From the NCBI GenBank assembly GCA_947184155.2, contig CAMXCT020000517.1, positions 178,078 to 242,077 on the forward strand: a stretch of DNA of 64,000 nucleotides, written 5' to 3'. How positions within the stretch are numbered: position 1 is the first letter of the stretch; every line of letters starts with the position of its first letter. The translations under genes were made by a program, and so were the position numbers. Under the pieces are notes generated by a model that saw only the letters and a program-made list of their open reading frames with translations, was not told where the DNA came from and did no database searches. The DNA comes from Cladocopium goreaui. Taxonomy: Eukaryota > Sar > Dinophyceae > Suessiales > Symbiodiniaceae. Below, piece after piece: positions 1-13,043 of the stretch.

Positions 1-102
1 ACGGCAGAAGCGGCTGCCTTCGGTCTCATCCCAGAAGAGTTTCAAATTGGCACCGCGCAGACAGGCAGCACATTTGGCCTGACCGAGTCGCCGTCTGGCT
101 GA
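1..102 (+). CDS. C-terminal exon of an unidentified protein, cut by window edge
   Basis: The frame starting at base 1 is open and ends in TGA at 100-102. It encodes about 33 residues rich in small and acidic side chains (AAAFGLIPEEFQ, then a Thr/Ser/Gly-rich tail ending ESPSG). The composition is protein-like and the stop is followed by AT-rich non-coding DNA, so I read it as the 3' end of a plus-strand gene lying mostly outside the window. I do not recognise the family. It could be a chance open frame, since only 102 bases are visible. Confidence 0.35.
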   Translation, partial: TAEAAAFGLIPEEFQIGTAQTGSTFGLTESPSG

Positions 103-2674
103 TGACTGGGAAAGATGGAAGGCGATAGGATTTTATAAACCAAATATGTACATATACATATAATATATATACATACATTTTATATATATATATAGTTTCG
201 TATAATTATTGTGATGTCCGGTAGATGGTCCCTTAAATGGCGAGAAACAATCGCTGTGGGCAAAGGTTTGAGGCGGTCCGCTGTTCGAAAGACCCTAAAG
301 TTTGCAAATATTCCACAGTTTCCGGGATCTTCCGGGTCGTGTCGGGCGCCAGTTCCGGCTCGGCCTTGCCCCAGCGTCTTGAAGGCGCTTTGGGTGCCTC
401 GACATCCCAAAAAAACATTGCCTATTTCCGTGATCAGACCAGCCTGTATACAAATCATTACAAATCATTACAAATCACCCAGTGACAAATAGGTTCATAA
501 TTTAGTTGAAACACGATGATACACGCATGTCGATGACTGAAGGTTTTATAAGTCTGGTATGTCCAACCCAATGCTCTTTCCATTTTTGGATGAGGTTTGT
601 GGCGGTGCGGATGGGTCAAGAAAGCATAGTGTGAGATGGCCATGATATCCATCCCCCAATTTTGGGTCCTTAATCATCTCAAGCCATACCTGCGATCATC
701 AATCACCGGCCACCACTGTTTTAAAAATGGGCCACATACCATGGTCGATCTTACATATCCAGCATGTGTTTCAAATTGTTTTGAAGCTGCTTAGAAGACT
801 AGCAAATAGTTCTGCCATCAAAAGTATCAAATGTACCAACATCAGCCCTTTGCGCCTCTGGCTCCCACTCCCACGTCTCCCACCTCGCTATTTGCGGTTC
901 AGACCCATAAGTTTGAGCACCCCATAGCACCTTCGGACCCAGAAATCAACACTAAACAATGATCAACAATGGTTTCTTGATGTTTCTTGGAGGTGTTTAT
1001 TGACTTTGTTTATAGATCCCAAAAATTACCCAAATGCTCTTGGCCCAAGTGCCACCAATCAACCTACAGTTCTAAGATGTGCATCAACCAGGTGGATACT
1101 GCCGGTCTTGATTTTTGGGGATGCAGGTTTCTCAATGCAGTATCCACCGTTTCTCATGTGGCGATGGGTCAACTCTCTGAGCGAGGAGCCCACCGTTGGT
1201 GCCAGGATATTCCTGTCGCTTCCAAGTTGCTGGGTCGTCAGCAGTCTGAACTCTCAGGAACTAAATTGAGGAATCAATCAGCAAGATTTTCAGATTTACA
1301 CGTGGGAAGAAGTGTCAGCAAGTCACATCAATCTTGGGGCGAGGTTCTTGGTTCTCACCGCTGACCTGCCACTCCGGTGCGTAGTCTTGGCGGGACCAGG
1401 GAGCTTGTGACCTGCATCACCAGGTGTTTTTGAAGCGTGAGATGATTCGTAAGTCCAGTCCTACTTCGGTGGTTTTAGATACACCATTTCAATGCGAAAT
1501 TTTCTGGAATATGGCCATCATATGAGAAAATTTGAAAAAAGCTTGGCTGTTCAACGAAAACACTCGACCCACTTGAGACCGGCCTAGCAAGCTCCGGCTG
1601 CCACACTTCCTTGGCCTGGCGAGGACTACGAGGATAATATGGCCCTTGATGTTCTCATCGCCCAAGCTACGACCTACACCGGTTCTCATGACCGGATACA
1701 GGCAGCCTGCGTTCGTTGCGCGGGCTGATCTCGTCTCCTGCATCCATCAACATGGCAGGAAGTTACGAATAGCAATAGGGTGCAATAGGCACATCAGTAG
1801 GCACATCATCCCCAAACATTAACATGAATTAACATGTAGAATCTTCATGAATCTTCCATCGAGTTCAACACAGATTTGGTGGCTCACCTTGGCGCTAGGG
1901 CATCCCAACGAGACCTGGGAATGATGGGATGGGAAGGTTGAGACCTAAAGGGTTATGGAGTTGTGCTATCTTTGGTGAAGCCTTCCATTTTGGGGGCAAA
2001 ACATGGCAAAACAGATCCATATCCAGGTTCAGGCTGTTTTGAAACGTATTGTGGTACTGAATCATTTTTTGGCATTCTACTTTGAAAAGAACTGTTGGAA
2101 AAATTGTGGTGTCCGAATTTCATCACTGTTGCTCATCAACTGGTTGAAGATGCTTAAGGTATCTTAAGATCATTCGCTTCCGCTGGATGTTCCACTTCTA
2201 CGGATTCTACCCTCAAATTAACGTGGAACCCAAGAGTCGCCATTCCACTGGTAGAATTGGCATCCAAACCGATGGAAGTGTTTCACATGGTGCAACCTGG
2301 AGCCTCTACCAAACATCCACAAAACCGACCAATCTACAAATGACTATGGATCAACATTGGTGTACTCATGCTGAATGTATTGAGATCCCTTTGCTCCCAA
2401 TCTACACATAACATGAAAATTGCTTTACCCATGGGCTCACATTGTCACTTATAGGATCTGAAACCAATGATTCGGGATGATTCGGGCATACGTCAAACCC
2501 CCCGCTACCATGGTTTTGATTCCATCCAATTTTGTGGGGTCTCAAACCTTGACGCCACGGCCAAATCAAAACTTGGTCTCCAGGCGCATCAGCTGGCTGC
2601 ACCTGAATCACATCATCGCTTGAGTGATTCCAATAGATTTCTGAAACAATCCATGTGGGTTTCTCCAAAAATGC
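103..2674. other. Mostly non-coding; TA-rich microsatellite and weak exon-like pieces
   Basis: Bases 128-203 form a degenerate TA/TACA microsatellite. Bases 450-479 hold three copies of the 10-mer ACAAATCATT. On the minus strand, two short protein-like frames lie around 1590-1745 (DAGDEISPRNERR, and PYYPRSPRQAKEVWQPELAR), and another around 2545-2610 (PADAPGDQVLIWPWRQ). Each borders AG|G-like junctions, so they may be exons of a minus-strand gene, but I could not link them. Nothing else here can be supported. Confidence 0.4.
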
Positions 2675-4670
2675 TTATCCCGCGCTGTGATGCTGTGAGG
2701 ATGCCATTGATTTCCCGAATTTCGGAGATCCCTCCGCCACCTGGGCAGACTTCACCGGCTCCGGCTGCTCCGGCTGCTCCACTGGGACCTCGGCGACCTC
2801 GGGGAGCTCCGGCACTTTGTCGTGGTCTGCTTCCTGCGACGGGTGGAGAAACCTGCGACTTGTGTGCTAAGAATCAAAAAGGCTTTGGAAATCATGGAAT
2901 ACGGCGCAATGAATAAAGGTGAATATAAGCGCAAGGAATCATGAATATACATTCTACATACACTACTGTATGTCTTGCAGTAATTTGGAAACAACAAAAG
3001 CTTGCAGGTATCATGTATCCCCAAAGGATGGGGAATGCCAACTGTTTTCCAAAGAAATACCAAGATTCTATGCAGGGAATGTGTGTATATATGTTTAGAT
3101 ATACATATAAGTAAAGCATTGTCACACATACATACATATATATGTATATATATATATGATATATGCATATAAATAGCTCAAGGAGCCAACATCCATTTCA
3201 AACGCTTGTACTCACTTGTCCATTTGTCGTCCAGGTGGGCCACAGGGTCAACAAATATGGTATATAGCTGAAGTACCACATTCGTCCGCAGCTAGCAGCT
3301 ACCAGGCACCAGAAGGCTCATTGCCCCTTTTAAGCAGAGCTTGGATGAGTTGTTCCAATAAGTGGCATCGCCAGAGAAGTTGGCTGACCCCACTTCCCAC
3401 TCTGCAAGCTCCATGTTTTTGTTTGGTGCAAAAAACATTGACGGCCTCGTGTCCCGCCAGCAGAGATTGAAGCCACTCATTTTCGGCCTCACTTTGTGCG
3501 CCACTGAAACAGATTGGGTGATGGTTCGACCCATCGCAGGGCACCAAAGCGTTCCAGGTATGCCATGTTGGACCCAAATGATCTGCACCTGCTGAGCCTT
3601 GTCTTTTCTGAGCTGGATCTTTTTCTCTCCATCCTCGGATTGTTTCCCCTTGGTTTTTGCCTTTGAGAAACAGGTAATGTGAGCCCTTTTCACCACCATT
3701 TTCAATTTGCCACAATGATGTTCGGAGTATAACTCACACAAACCGTTCTGCAATAACCCCCACATCTGCAAAGCTTGGAGTCGGATTTGCTGAGGTCCAA
3801 AAGGACTTCGTACTTGAGTTTGCAAGCAAGCTGGAACTGGCATTAGCAATCTAATCCCTGAAGTAAATACAAAAATCATGAACAAATTTGGGGTTTCCAG
3901 TGTTTGCATCGCTCTATTTAAAACCTCGAATTGTTCATTGCCATGATGAACAAGCAGCACGGAAATCCGCACCTCTTTCTGGCCATTCACAGCACCACCC
4001 ACTACCTGCAATGACATGATAAGAGCCCACAGGACGACCGACGGATCTTGTTGCCTCTCAAAATGCTAGGCCAAGACCCACCTCATTTCCAGAACGCTTG
4101 AGGATCATCACGTGCGTTCCTGTACCTTCAGCAGGCTGTTTTGGGGACGTTGACAGAACAGGCATGATGAAACTGAAGGACCAACTGAGCACTTTTCCAA
4201 CAATGGGGTATACCATATACCCTGAAATGCACATTGTAAGTCATTGTAAATGGGAAAGGACGATGAATTCAACCATTGGATTTGAGAATATGTTTGGTAC
4301 TTTTACCGCTTACCCTATTTTCAGGCCAACCCATGAGGGACTTTTGTCTTCCAAGGACACGGCTCTCGAGGGCATTCAGCAGCAACGATAGCCAATCCTA
4401 CCGTGCATATTCTGTCAAGCACTCGTGACGTTGTTGTTGGGATTGCCATAACCTAGTTGCCACAGAATCATGCATATTGTTCAGTCATGTTCAGTCAACA
4501 AACCTACACACCTCGCCTTGAGAGGAATCTCTTTTCTGCCAGTGAACATATTCAAACGCTGCCTCGGAGTCAAGTCACCGCCCTTGCAGCGTACATCGAA
4601 ATGGCGAGATGTTAATTTTTCTGAATTCCCCGGTCTTCCCTGGTGAGCTTGTGGTTTTGTAAGAGGTTTC
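2675..4670 (-). CDS. Multi-exon gene of unknown function
   Basis: Several linked minus-strand frames look like exons of one gene. Exon 4512-4670 follows ACAG-type AG|G and ends before GTGTGT; it is basic (LTSRHFDVRCKGGDLTP and RQRLNMFTGRKEIPLKA). Its phase matches exon 4331-4411 (CTVGLAIVAAECPREPCPWK), which in turn precedes an exon at about 4083-4221 (PKQPAEGTGTHVMILKRSG, donor GTGGGT). An acceptor at 4006-4007 opens a long frame, 4005 to 3292, with VNGQKEVRISVLLVHHGN near its start and a Lys-rich middle; it may include one or two introns of a multiple of three. A Pro/Glu/Val-rich terminal exon, about 2675-2833, ends ASSQHHSAG and TAA. Joining that last exon to the others is inference. The family is not recognised. 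Upstream exons probably lie beyond 4671. Confidence 0.45.
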
Positions 4671-5687
4671 CTGCATTGAGACACACAATTCTTTGGCCTG
4701 TCAACAAGCCGCAAAGTATATCGGATGCTGCCGGGTCACGCGACCACGCCTTCGGACACCTGAAACCGAGGGTGGCAAGACCTACTCCAATCCGCTAGGC
4801 AAATGACCGGTTTCTTGAACAGCTTCCAAATGTGAGATTGCGTCAAATTCTAAGACCAAAAAAAAGACAGGGATTCTGGTCAGTGTAGGAGGTCCAGCAA
4901 TTTTGAACCCCCGAATTTTGTAGAGTTACCTTCCAAAATTGGTCACGAAAATGCAAACAAAAAATCTTGGCTGGTCATGGACAGGTAGCCTCAACACGAT
5001 AGCCTGGACCGTGCGCGAAATGGTGGATCCTGCACAACTTCCACTGCTGAATCTGTAGTTTGCTCAGCACTGGATCCAGTTTGAAAACTGGTAAAAATTG
5101 GTCCCCCCCAAACAGAACTTTGGGTTTCTGGGTATCCATCTGGTCTTATCATTGTGAGTGATTCCCATTTTTGTTGGTGAAATCCACCATGTGTCATCAT
5201 CGATTCTTTAAATGTTGCCAAACACACACACACACATATATATATATATGTATTTATATAACAATGAAATATGTTTATAATTTATATATACAATGAAAAC
5301 GTAAAAATCAAAAGTGCTTGAAAGGGACTACATCCCCAATCCTGGAGGTGGTCTCTATTCTACACTCATTGGCGCCCAAATTGGGCACAGAGACGTCATT
5401 GGCCTGGCATTGCATGCGCCGGCTCCCCGTCAAGAGGCTAGAGATAGGTACAGAATGGGAAAAATACTGGATAATGGAGATTACTGGGGTAAGATATAAC
5501 ATGGATTTGGGGGATATAGGTACCAGGTAGTGCCCGGCCCGTGTCGGGGCGGAAGTTTCGAACATTTTTCAACCAACTATGAAAAATCAATGGTTTATAG
5601 GAATATTTTGGAAATGCAGAAGCAATGAAATGTTGAAGTTTTGAGGTGCATCAACGCATGAGCAAATATTGGCTGAGATGCCAATGA
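4671..5687. other. Intron/intergenic sequence with CA/TA microsatellite
   Basis: A (CA)n-(TA)n dinucleotide tract sits at 5221-5250, followed by AT-rich sequence to about 5300. A minus-strand frame at 4991-5233 (EQTTDSAVEVVQDPPFRAR) could be an exon upstream of the preceding gene, but two other frames are also open there and I cannot choose. Bases 5310-5530 are open in several frames without clear coding character. Confidence 0.35.
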
Positions 5688-6056
5688 AATGATTTGACCA
5701 ATGAATCAATGAATCAATGAATCAATGAACGAATGGAGTCGATGAATCAGTGAGTCAATGAATCACTGAGCCAACAAAGCAATGAATTCGTGAATGAGTC
5801 AATGACTCTGTGAATCAATGTGTCAATGAATCTCTGCATGAGTGAATTAGCGAGTGGATGAATCAATGAAGCACTGAACTAGTGAATCAATGACGATTCA
5901 GTGAGTCGATGATTCAGTGAATCAAGGAACCAATGAATCCATGAATCAGTGATCAATGAAGCAAAGAGCGATGAATCAGCGAACCAATGATTCAATGAAC
6001 CGATGAGCCAATGAATCCGTGAATCCATGAATATCAACAAATCAATTAGTGAACGC
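5688..6056. repeat. Degenerate AATC/AATG tetranucleotide tract
   Basis: The sequence is an eroded tandem of 4-bp and 8-bp words, mainly GAATCAAT and GAATCAGT, continuing for about 370 bp with many substitutions. It merges on the right into a cleaner GGAT repeat. No long open frame runs through it. Confidence 0.85.
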
Positions 6057-6205
6057 ATGAATGGATGGATGGATGGATGGAATGGAGCAGAGCGGAGCGG
6101 AGTGGAGCGGAGTGGCCTGGAGTGGAGTGGAGTGGCGTGGCGTGGCGTGGCGTGGAGTGGAGTGGAGTGGAGTGAGTGAATGGGCGGGTAAGTGAGTGAG
6201 TGAGC
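6057..6205. repeat. GGAT, GGAGT and GGCGT minisatellite
   Basis: Five copies of ATGG are followed by about 25 copies of a 5-bp word, GGAGT with GGCGT variants, and then GAGT/AAGT words. On the plus strand it is almost free of pyrimidine runs, so it is strongly purine-skewed. Confidence 0.9.
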
Positions 6206-6480
6206 TACTTCTTTGTTGATTTTTTTTCATTGAGGGACCTCGCTGAGGTACCTCTTTTGTCCGGGGCTGCTCCGAACGTGCTCTCGCTACAGTCTGGCGC
6301 ACATTTTTCCGACCTCATCTTCCAAAAGTGCTCCACGCACCTCAATTTGTTCAACATTTTGACATGCCAATTGAGCTCTCGCTAAGAAGTCCTGCGCACA
6401 GTTTCTCGCAAACTTTGCCAGATCGAGCCACGAGCCCGCACCCTACTTCAGCGAGCCCCGGAGCCACATTTCCCAAAAAA
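6206..6480. other. Unique spacer between repeats
   Basis: A moderately GC-rich unique stretch between two repeat tracts. A plus-strand frame of about 60 codons is open here, but it has no splice signals or recognisable motif. I see no supported feature. Confidence 0.4.
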
Positions 6481-7130
<650 letters not shown>

Positions 7131-7724
7131 TGTAATTGACATGATGGTGGGAATGCTCACTAACCATGACCATTGTCTGTAACACGGAAGTTTTGTAACC
7201 AGATGTCCTTTGATGATGATGGGAATAGTAATGGGTGACATGCAACTAACATGGAATATCACCGAAATCATCTGGAATTATAGTCACTGTTGCAATGGAT
7301 CTCAGAGCACATCTTCTCTCTGACACATCTCTAGTCGATGGCAACAGGCTGTCCGAATGTGCATCCCAGGAATGGTAAGTGGGTAATAACCATAGTGTAG
7401 CCCATTTAGAAGCTTGCCAGGCTAGAGACAAACGTGGCTTGAGCGCTTTGTCTTTCTTTTTTGCCTGGAGCAGGGTGTGGCAGGCTGTCATTGAAAAAGG
7501 TGCAGCTTTCTGCAGCTGGCCCAAAACAGGGATGTTGAAATGTTACATTTAAACCTTGGGGAATCATCTCCGAGAACATCTAGAAACGCGGCCATTTCTA
7601 GATACCCTGAAAACAAACATGCTTTTGGCTGGCTTTTCTCATTCGCAGAGAACTACTTAGCAACGTAGTGATTAATCACCAGTGGGGTGATCAAGTACCA
7701 GTCGCCAAGGCCACCTGAGACAAA
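7131..7724. other. Unique sequence; weak minus-strand open frame
   Basis: A minus-strand frame at 7246-7524 is open for 92 codons (QAKKKDKALKPRLSLAWQ inside), but the adjacent junctions are not convincing. Bases about 7360-7395 resemble sequences near 7880 and 9520, suggesting a dispersed old repeat or a shared exon. No other feature is supported. Confidence 0.35.
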
Positions 7725-7937
7725 TCAGTGCCATGCCCAGTGCCATGCCTTCTTCAGGTTTGCGGCTTCATCAGCATCTACACGGCTGACTACAGCGCAG
7801 TCCATCAGCTTTTTTGCGGCGTCCTGCCATGAATGCGGCAGTGCGGCCGTTTCGTGTACGGATAGTATTTGGATGCGCATCCCAAACAGTAAATCTGTGA
7901 TTGGTGCCGAGTACGTAACATTGGGCACTGTGGACAT
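7725..7937 (-). CDS. Probable terminal exon, unidentified protein
   Basis: A minus-strand frame ending in TGA at 7725-7727 encodes an alpha-helical, Ala/Lys-rich segment (PHSWQDAAKKLMDCAVV and DADEAANLKKAWHW). The composition is convincingly protein-like in this frame only. It begins in sequence resembling the minus-strand frame at 9363-9512: GMRIQ here, GIHIQ there. The upstream splice boundary is unclear. It may be a final exon or an exon fossil in a dispersed repeat. Confidence 0.35.
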   Translation of the reverse strand: MSTVPNVTYSAPITDLLFGMRIQILSVHETAALPHSWQDAAKKLMDCAVVSRVDADEAANLKKAWHWAWH

Positions 7938-9362
7938 TTGTCATTTCTAGTTACAGTTGATTAGAAGCTATCTAAACGTTGGTTGTTTTGGCCAGAAACC
8001 TGGTATGAATGTAACTAATGATGTGAATGTTTCTAGACGTCCTGCGAGTGTAGTAGTTTTGTCTGGTTACAGCTTGCAATTGAAACTCAAACTCAAGAAC
8101 AAGTAGCTAAGGTTTCAACAGGAGGCTGCTCAATTAGAGAATGTTTTGATGCAAATGAAAGATTGTTGCAACAGGATGGAATTAGCTATAAATACTGCTA
8201 AAGAGTTTGAAAATATAGTCAAAAGTAAATGTTGCTTCCATCCCTTGTGTATGGGGGTCTTTGATGATCAAACTCAAGATTACAAAAGATGATATCCCAG
8301 CAACTTTTGTAGAAATGGTGAAGCCTGATATGTTGTATAAATGCCAAAAGGTGGTCAAGTAAAAGGGATCTAAAGTTTTGGTGAATCAAAACCGGCTGCA
8401 AAAATAAATATAGAAACTGGATAATTCAAGTATCAAGTCTATAAATAATCAATGATGATCAGTATACCAGAGCTAACAAAGACTTGTAAGATAGTGTTTT
8501 GGAACTTGTCCTTGATAAACATAATGTTGTTCAATTTGAAGCAAATGGATGTAAATAGTGTCTGAAATAATGCCATTCAACAAATAAAAACAAGTTCGAA
8601 ATAAATATGAGCCAGCGAATATCATGCCTTTTAACTTTAAGATATTGGAGGATTTTCCAGATCATAGGGTAAATAATGTTTCAGGGGATATTGCCATCGC
8701 TTTCAGAAACAAAAAAAGTTCAACAACAGAATTCAACTTTAGACAATCCTGGGCGCATATTTATTTTTGTCCATGGCTTATACATCTATTGGGGTATGAC
8801 CACTTAGATGATAAAGAAGGAAGACATGTAAATTTTGGAAATTGAATTCCTTTCCAAAACCAAAATGGATATATATATATATATATAAGCTATAGTTTGT
8901 ACGAGAGAACTCATCAACGTCAGGAAACAAACCGTTCACAGAGTAGATCACATCATGTTTCCTTGATCTTTAGCTCTTCTAGCGGTGAGATTATCAATGC
9001 CTGATTTAGTACAGTAGTCTTTATCTGCTTCAAACGTTCCGCATACATTATTGACATGTTTATGACACATAGAGAACTATTTGTCAATTACACAATTACA
9101 CTGTAGATACTACTGTGATTTAGTGCTAGTTTGGTCGCATCATGCAGTAAAACTACTAAAAACTTATCAAGGTACAAATGTAAGTGGTGTCAGATCTGAG
9201 TCTGTGGATATCCCTGGGACCTGGCACCCACCTGGTACCCTCTTGGCTCCCCGCCTTGAACCATGGAACCACCTGGGGAAATCGGATTCCTCATGAAAAT
9301 TGCCATAAATGAAGGGTGGTTCTTTTTTTGGGGGTTCACGGCGAGTTCACGGTATATCTAAT
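7938..9362. other. AT-rich non-coding sequence
   Basis: This stretch is more AT-rich than its surroundings and stops are frequent in all frames. A short (TA)n run lies at 8870-8886. A plus frame at 8624-8845 reads DHRVNNVSGDIAIAFRNKK and could be a relic of coding sequence, but there is no second exon to join it to. I see no supported gene. Confidence 0.4.
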
Positions 9363-9512
9363 TCAAACCAAAAATCCTACAACCAGCAGCCGGGGTTTAA
9401 AGTGACTGACCCTCCACTGGGCTCTGCGCACCCGCGTCAACGGACTCTCTTCCACTTCAGCGCGAATGATGAAGCCGCGCTGTTTGCCTGACGCTGAATT
9501 TAGTATTGCTAC
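9363..9512 (-). CDS. Exon-like fragment
   Basis: The minus-strand frame is rich in Arg, Glu and Val (KQRGFIIRAEVEESPLTRV, then RRAQWRVSHFK). Its first part is related at DNA level to the minus-strand frame near 7880. The frame runs on to a stop at 9363, but the true exon end is probably earlier. Function unknown. Confidence 0.3.
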   Translation of the reverse strand, partial: VAILNSASGKQRGFIIRAEVEESPLTRVRRAQWRVSHFKPRLLVVGFLV

Positions 9513-11261
9513 TTGGATGTGTATCCCAGTAAGCAAGTGGTTAATAATCCATACGTAACGTACAATATATATATATCTATTAGGGGATGTTCCATACACA
9601 ACTGGGCTGTGTATATGTGATTTATGTATGTATTCCAGTCACTTTGAAGACGGGGACAGAAATCTTACTCAGTTGGATGAATATCACCCAGATATCCTGT
9701 TTGAATCATGGGGGGTTATCCTTGGGGGTCACCTTTGAAATTTGAAGAAAACAAAACGTGGCAAAAATCTATGGTTGACTTCCTCATCTTCCTCTTTTGC
9801 CACTGTCACACATCTTCATATCCCTTCATGAAAAAGGGGTATACCCCCAGTCATGGCTACTTTAACAGGCAACATGATGATTTACCACTGGATTTGGAAG
9901 GTTTTCCCCTTAATTTTCATACCCAAATTCTCCACCTGCTTGCTTGTCCTTGCTCCGCTTTGACCGAGTCCCAGCCGCTTGGTCCTCGGGCCAGACCACA
10001 GGGTATGGCTCCACAGAGCTCAAGATTTGATAGTCCAAAAATGGATGTTTACATGGTGTATCTATACATACATTACATTGCACTTGCATCTACATTTACA
10101 ATCAGTTACATTGAATTTTTACGTGAACATTTACATATTTTTACAAATTACTCCATCTGTGTCCAGAAGCCCATTACTCCACATTCCACATCCTGCCAAC
10201 CTTTCAAGGCATCCCGGCATCTTCGCAGATGGCCTCTTGGTACACAGCTTTCTTGGAAGAGACGGCCAGATACCTGCAATACTACGTAGGTGGGTACGTG
10301 GGGAGGTAGGTAGGTGTGGGTGGAATACCCGCTATAAAAGGGACATGTTAGCAGCTGCTAGCATCCCAAACCTTTTGGATCTAAGCAACAAAGGTTGCTG
10401 GAGGATGTTGGATGATTCGGATAAATTCGGATGTTTAGACTGGTTAGACTGAGTAATCCCATGCCCCTACCATATGAAATCATTCCCTCACAAAGCACCC
10501 AAAAATAGACAGGTCCGATATATTTCATCAGGGTTTCAATGGGAAAATTCAAAATCTTCGGCAAGTGATTAGTTGAGATGCAGCTCAGATATTTGCAAAG
10601 GTTATGAGATTCGAAAATAAGCCTAGGCGCTATTCCCCCAACAGCAAAAGTATGTGTGTCTTGCCAGCAAAACTGCATCTTGATCCCAGATTCATGTGGA
10701 TATGCCGAATGCCATAATATGCATTTAAACTAAGCCTGCAAGTGAAAGTTGCATGGTGGGATACGCCAAAAATGAGGAAACCAACTATGTCAGCTATGTG
10801 TGATCCTAGAGTAAACCATTAACTTTTCTCAACCTGTTCCCCCGAGCACGTCAGCTGCTCCAAGGGCAGTTGCTTGTCCTTGCTGTCCGGCATTCGTGCA
10901 AGAATCCAGCATTATGAATGTGTTTTTGAGACGTTCATATGCCTGTGGATCAAATTCTGGTACCTTGGTTTTCACATCCAAATAAAGACGGTTTTCATCC
11001 GTGTCCCAAAAGGAAAAAAAAATGACCCATCACTATATTCGCAACAACTACGGAAACTATTGGAGCAAGTGAGACACAATTTCGCACGCCGTCAGTAAAA
11101 AAGAATATCCCCCATTTTGAGACAAAGTCAAAACTAAACGAAGCTGGGGCAAGGACCGACACGACGACGGTGAAAACCTGCAGGACTGGAAAAAATGACC
11201 CATCAGGCATCAGGCTGAAAAATGAATTGCAACCACCGGAGTTTCGTATCCGGAAGTAATT
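9513..11261. other. Unique sequence without a supported gene
   Basis: A plus frame at 9708-10289 is open for 193 codons, but it has no recognisable domain and a mixed composition unlike the better exons here. A TA microsatellite lies at 9566-9578 and GTAGGTGG words at 10285-10320. Bases 11000-11260 precede the CAA repeat. Nothing else is supported. Confidence 0.35.
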
Positions 11262-11460
11262 CATGCAATTAGTCAACGACAACAACAACAACAACAACAT
11301 CATCATCATAATTATCACCATCAATATTAGGAGCAAAAACAACAACAACAACAGCAACAACAACAACAACAACACCAGCAACAGCAACAGCAACAGCAGC
11401 AGCAGCAACAACAACAACAACAAAAGAAACAACAACAGCACCAGCCAACAACATCAACAT
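11262..11460. repeat. CAA/CAG trinucleotide microsatellite
   Basis: ACAACAACA runs with interspersed CAG, AGC and ACC triplets form the left part of a 940-bp trinucleotide block. A short CAT run sits at 11298-11325. Confidence 0.97.
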
Positions 11461-11990
11461 CAGCATCATCATTATTTACCGTCATCATCATCATCATCAT
11501 CATCATCATCACCATCATCATCATCCATCATCATCAACAACAACACCAACATCGTCATCATCATCATCATCGCCATCATCCATCATCACCATCATCGTCA
11601 TCATCATCATCACCACCATCATCACCATCATCATCATCATCATCATCATCATCGCCATCATCCATCATCATCATCGTCGTCATCATCATCATCGTCATCA
11701 TCATCATCACCACCATCATCACCATCCTCACCATCATCATCATCATCATTCACATCATCACCATCATCATCACCACCATCATCATCATCATCATCAACAC
11801 CAAAATCACCATCATCATCATCATCATCATCATCAACACCAACATCATCGTCACCAACAACATCATCATCATCATCACCATCATCATCATCATGATGATC
11901 ATCATCATCATCACCATCATCACCATCATCATCATCATCATATTTCGTCATCATCAACAACAACAACATCATCATCATCATCACCATCAC

Positions 11991-12027
<37 letters not shown>

Positions 12028-12200
12028 GCCATCATCCATCATCATCATCGTCATCATCATCACCACCATCATCACCATCATCATCATCATCACCATCATC
12101 ATCATCGCCATCATCCATCATCATCATCATCGTCATCATCATCATCACCATCATCACCATCATCATCATCATCAGCATCATCGCCATCATCATCATCAAC
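11461..12200. repeat. CAT/CAC/CGT trinucleotide microsatellite
   Basis: About 740 bp of ATC triplets with CACCAT, CGTCAT and AACACC interruptions. Longer sub-blocks recur, for example TCGCCATCATCCATCATC near 11570, 11650, 12026 and 12105, showing that segments of the microsatellite were themselves duplicated. The orientation is opposite to the GAT tract at 6.5-7.1 kb. Confidence 0.97.
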
Positions 12201-12304
12201 GCTACCGCGGAATGTTTGGTCTTAGGTCAGGACTGTGGAGTCGCGGTTGATCCAAGTACGAGCCCCATCCTTCGTCGTCGGTAGGGTCTATGGCTATACT
12301 CCAA

Positions 12305-12545
12305 AAAGTAATATATAATATATATATAATATATATAGTATATAGTATATAGTATATAGTATATAGTATATATTATATAGTATATAGTATATAGTATATA
12401 GTATATAGTGTATAGTGTATAGTGTATAGTCTATAGTGTATAGTGTATAGTGTATAGTGTATAGTGTATAGTATATAGTATATAGTATATAGTATATAGT
12501 ATATAGTACATAGTACATAGTAGATAGTATATACATATTATGTGT
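12305..12545. repeat. ATATAGT heptanucleotide repeat
   Basis: About 33 tandem copies of the 7-mer TATAGTA. A central block (about 12408-12470) is changed to TGTAGTA/TATAGTG, so two sequence variants are spatially sorted. It lies between TA-rich flanks. Confidence 0.95.
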
Positions 12546-13043
12546 ATGTATATTTATATATATATCCGGTTTGGGTTGTTATCCATATGGTTCCTTCTCC
12601 AGTTAACGCTCAGAGGTGGTTGGGGGGTTAGAATCTAAAGCACACTACAATGCCTGCCTAGCTGATCTATATTCTATAATATTGCATATGAATCCATATA
12701 TGATGTATTGTGAACTGCTCCAGTCCGTGACCCAATGAGTTGGTGTTCCAAAAGTCAAGTATCTCATGTGACGAAACCTGAAATTCGAACCCAAAAAAGT
12801 CTGAAACCAGCAACCAAAACTTGTGCCAAACACCTGCCTCGTCCACATACCAGCTCATCCTGTCACACAAACAGATGTTGCTACTTCCAAACAGCTGTGT
12901 ACATACTGCTTTCGTTGTAAAAGCTGTAGCAACTGTAGCAAGTACATCTTCTCAAGTAGAAAGAAGTTTGCACTTTGACCAAATCGGGTAGGTCTCTGAA
13001 AAATATTCAGTTGCCCCATATCCACCCTATCTACCCTCACACA
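12546..13043. other. Unique sequence; weak plus-strand exon candidate
   Basis: A plus frame at about 12893-12987 reads VVKAVATVASTSSQVERSL and ends in TAG. It has a composition like the plus frame at 13044-13299, so both may belong to one gene. There is no other support. Confidence 0.25.

Noticed and set aside
9708..10452. Long plus-strand frames of 193 and 157 codons
   Set aside because: No domain, no splice support, and mixed low-quality composition; probably chance in a long unique stretch.
10995..12284. Poly-Leu, poly-Ser, poly-His and Asn-rich open frames
   Set aside because: They are produced by the CAA and CAT microsatellites with no flanking exon signals.
12294..12536. Tyr/Leu/Thr-rich open frame
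   Set aside because: A translation of the TATAGTA heptamer repeat.
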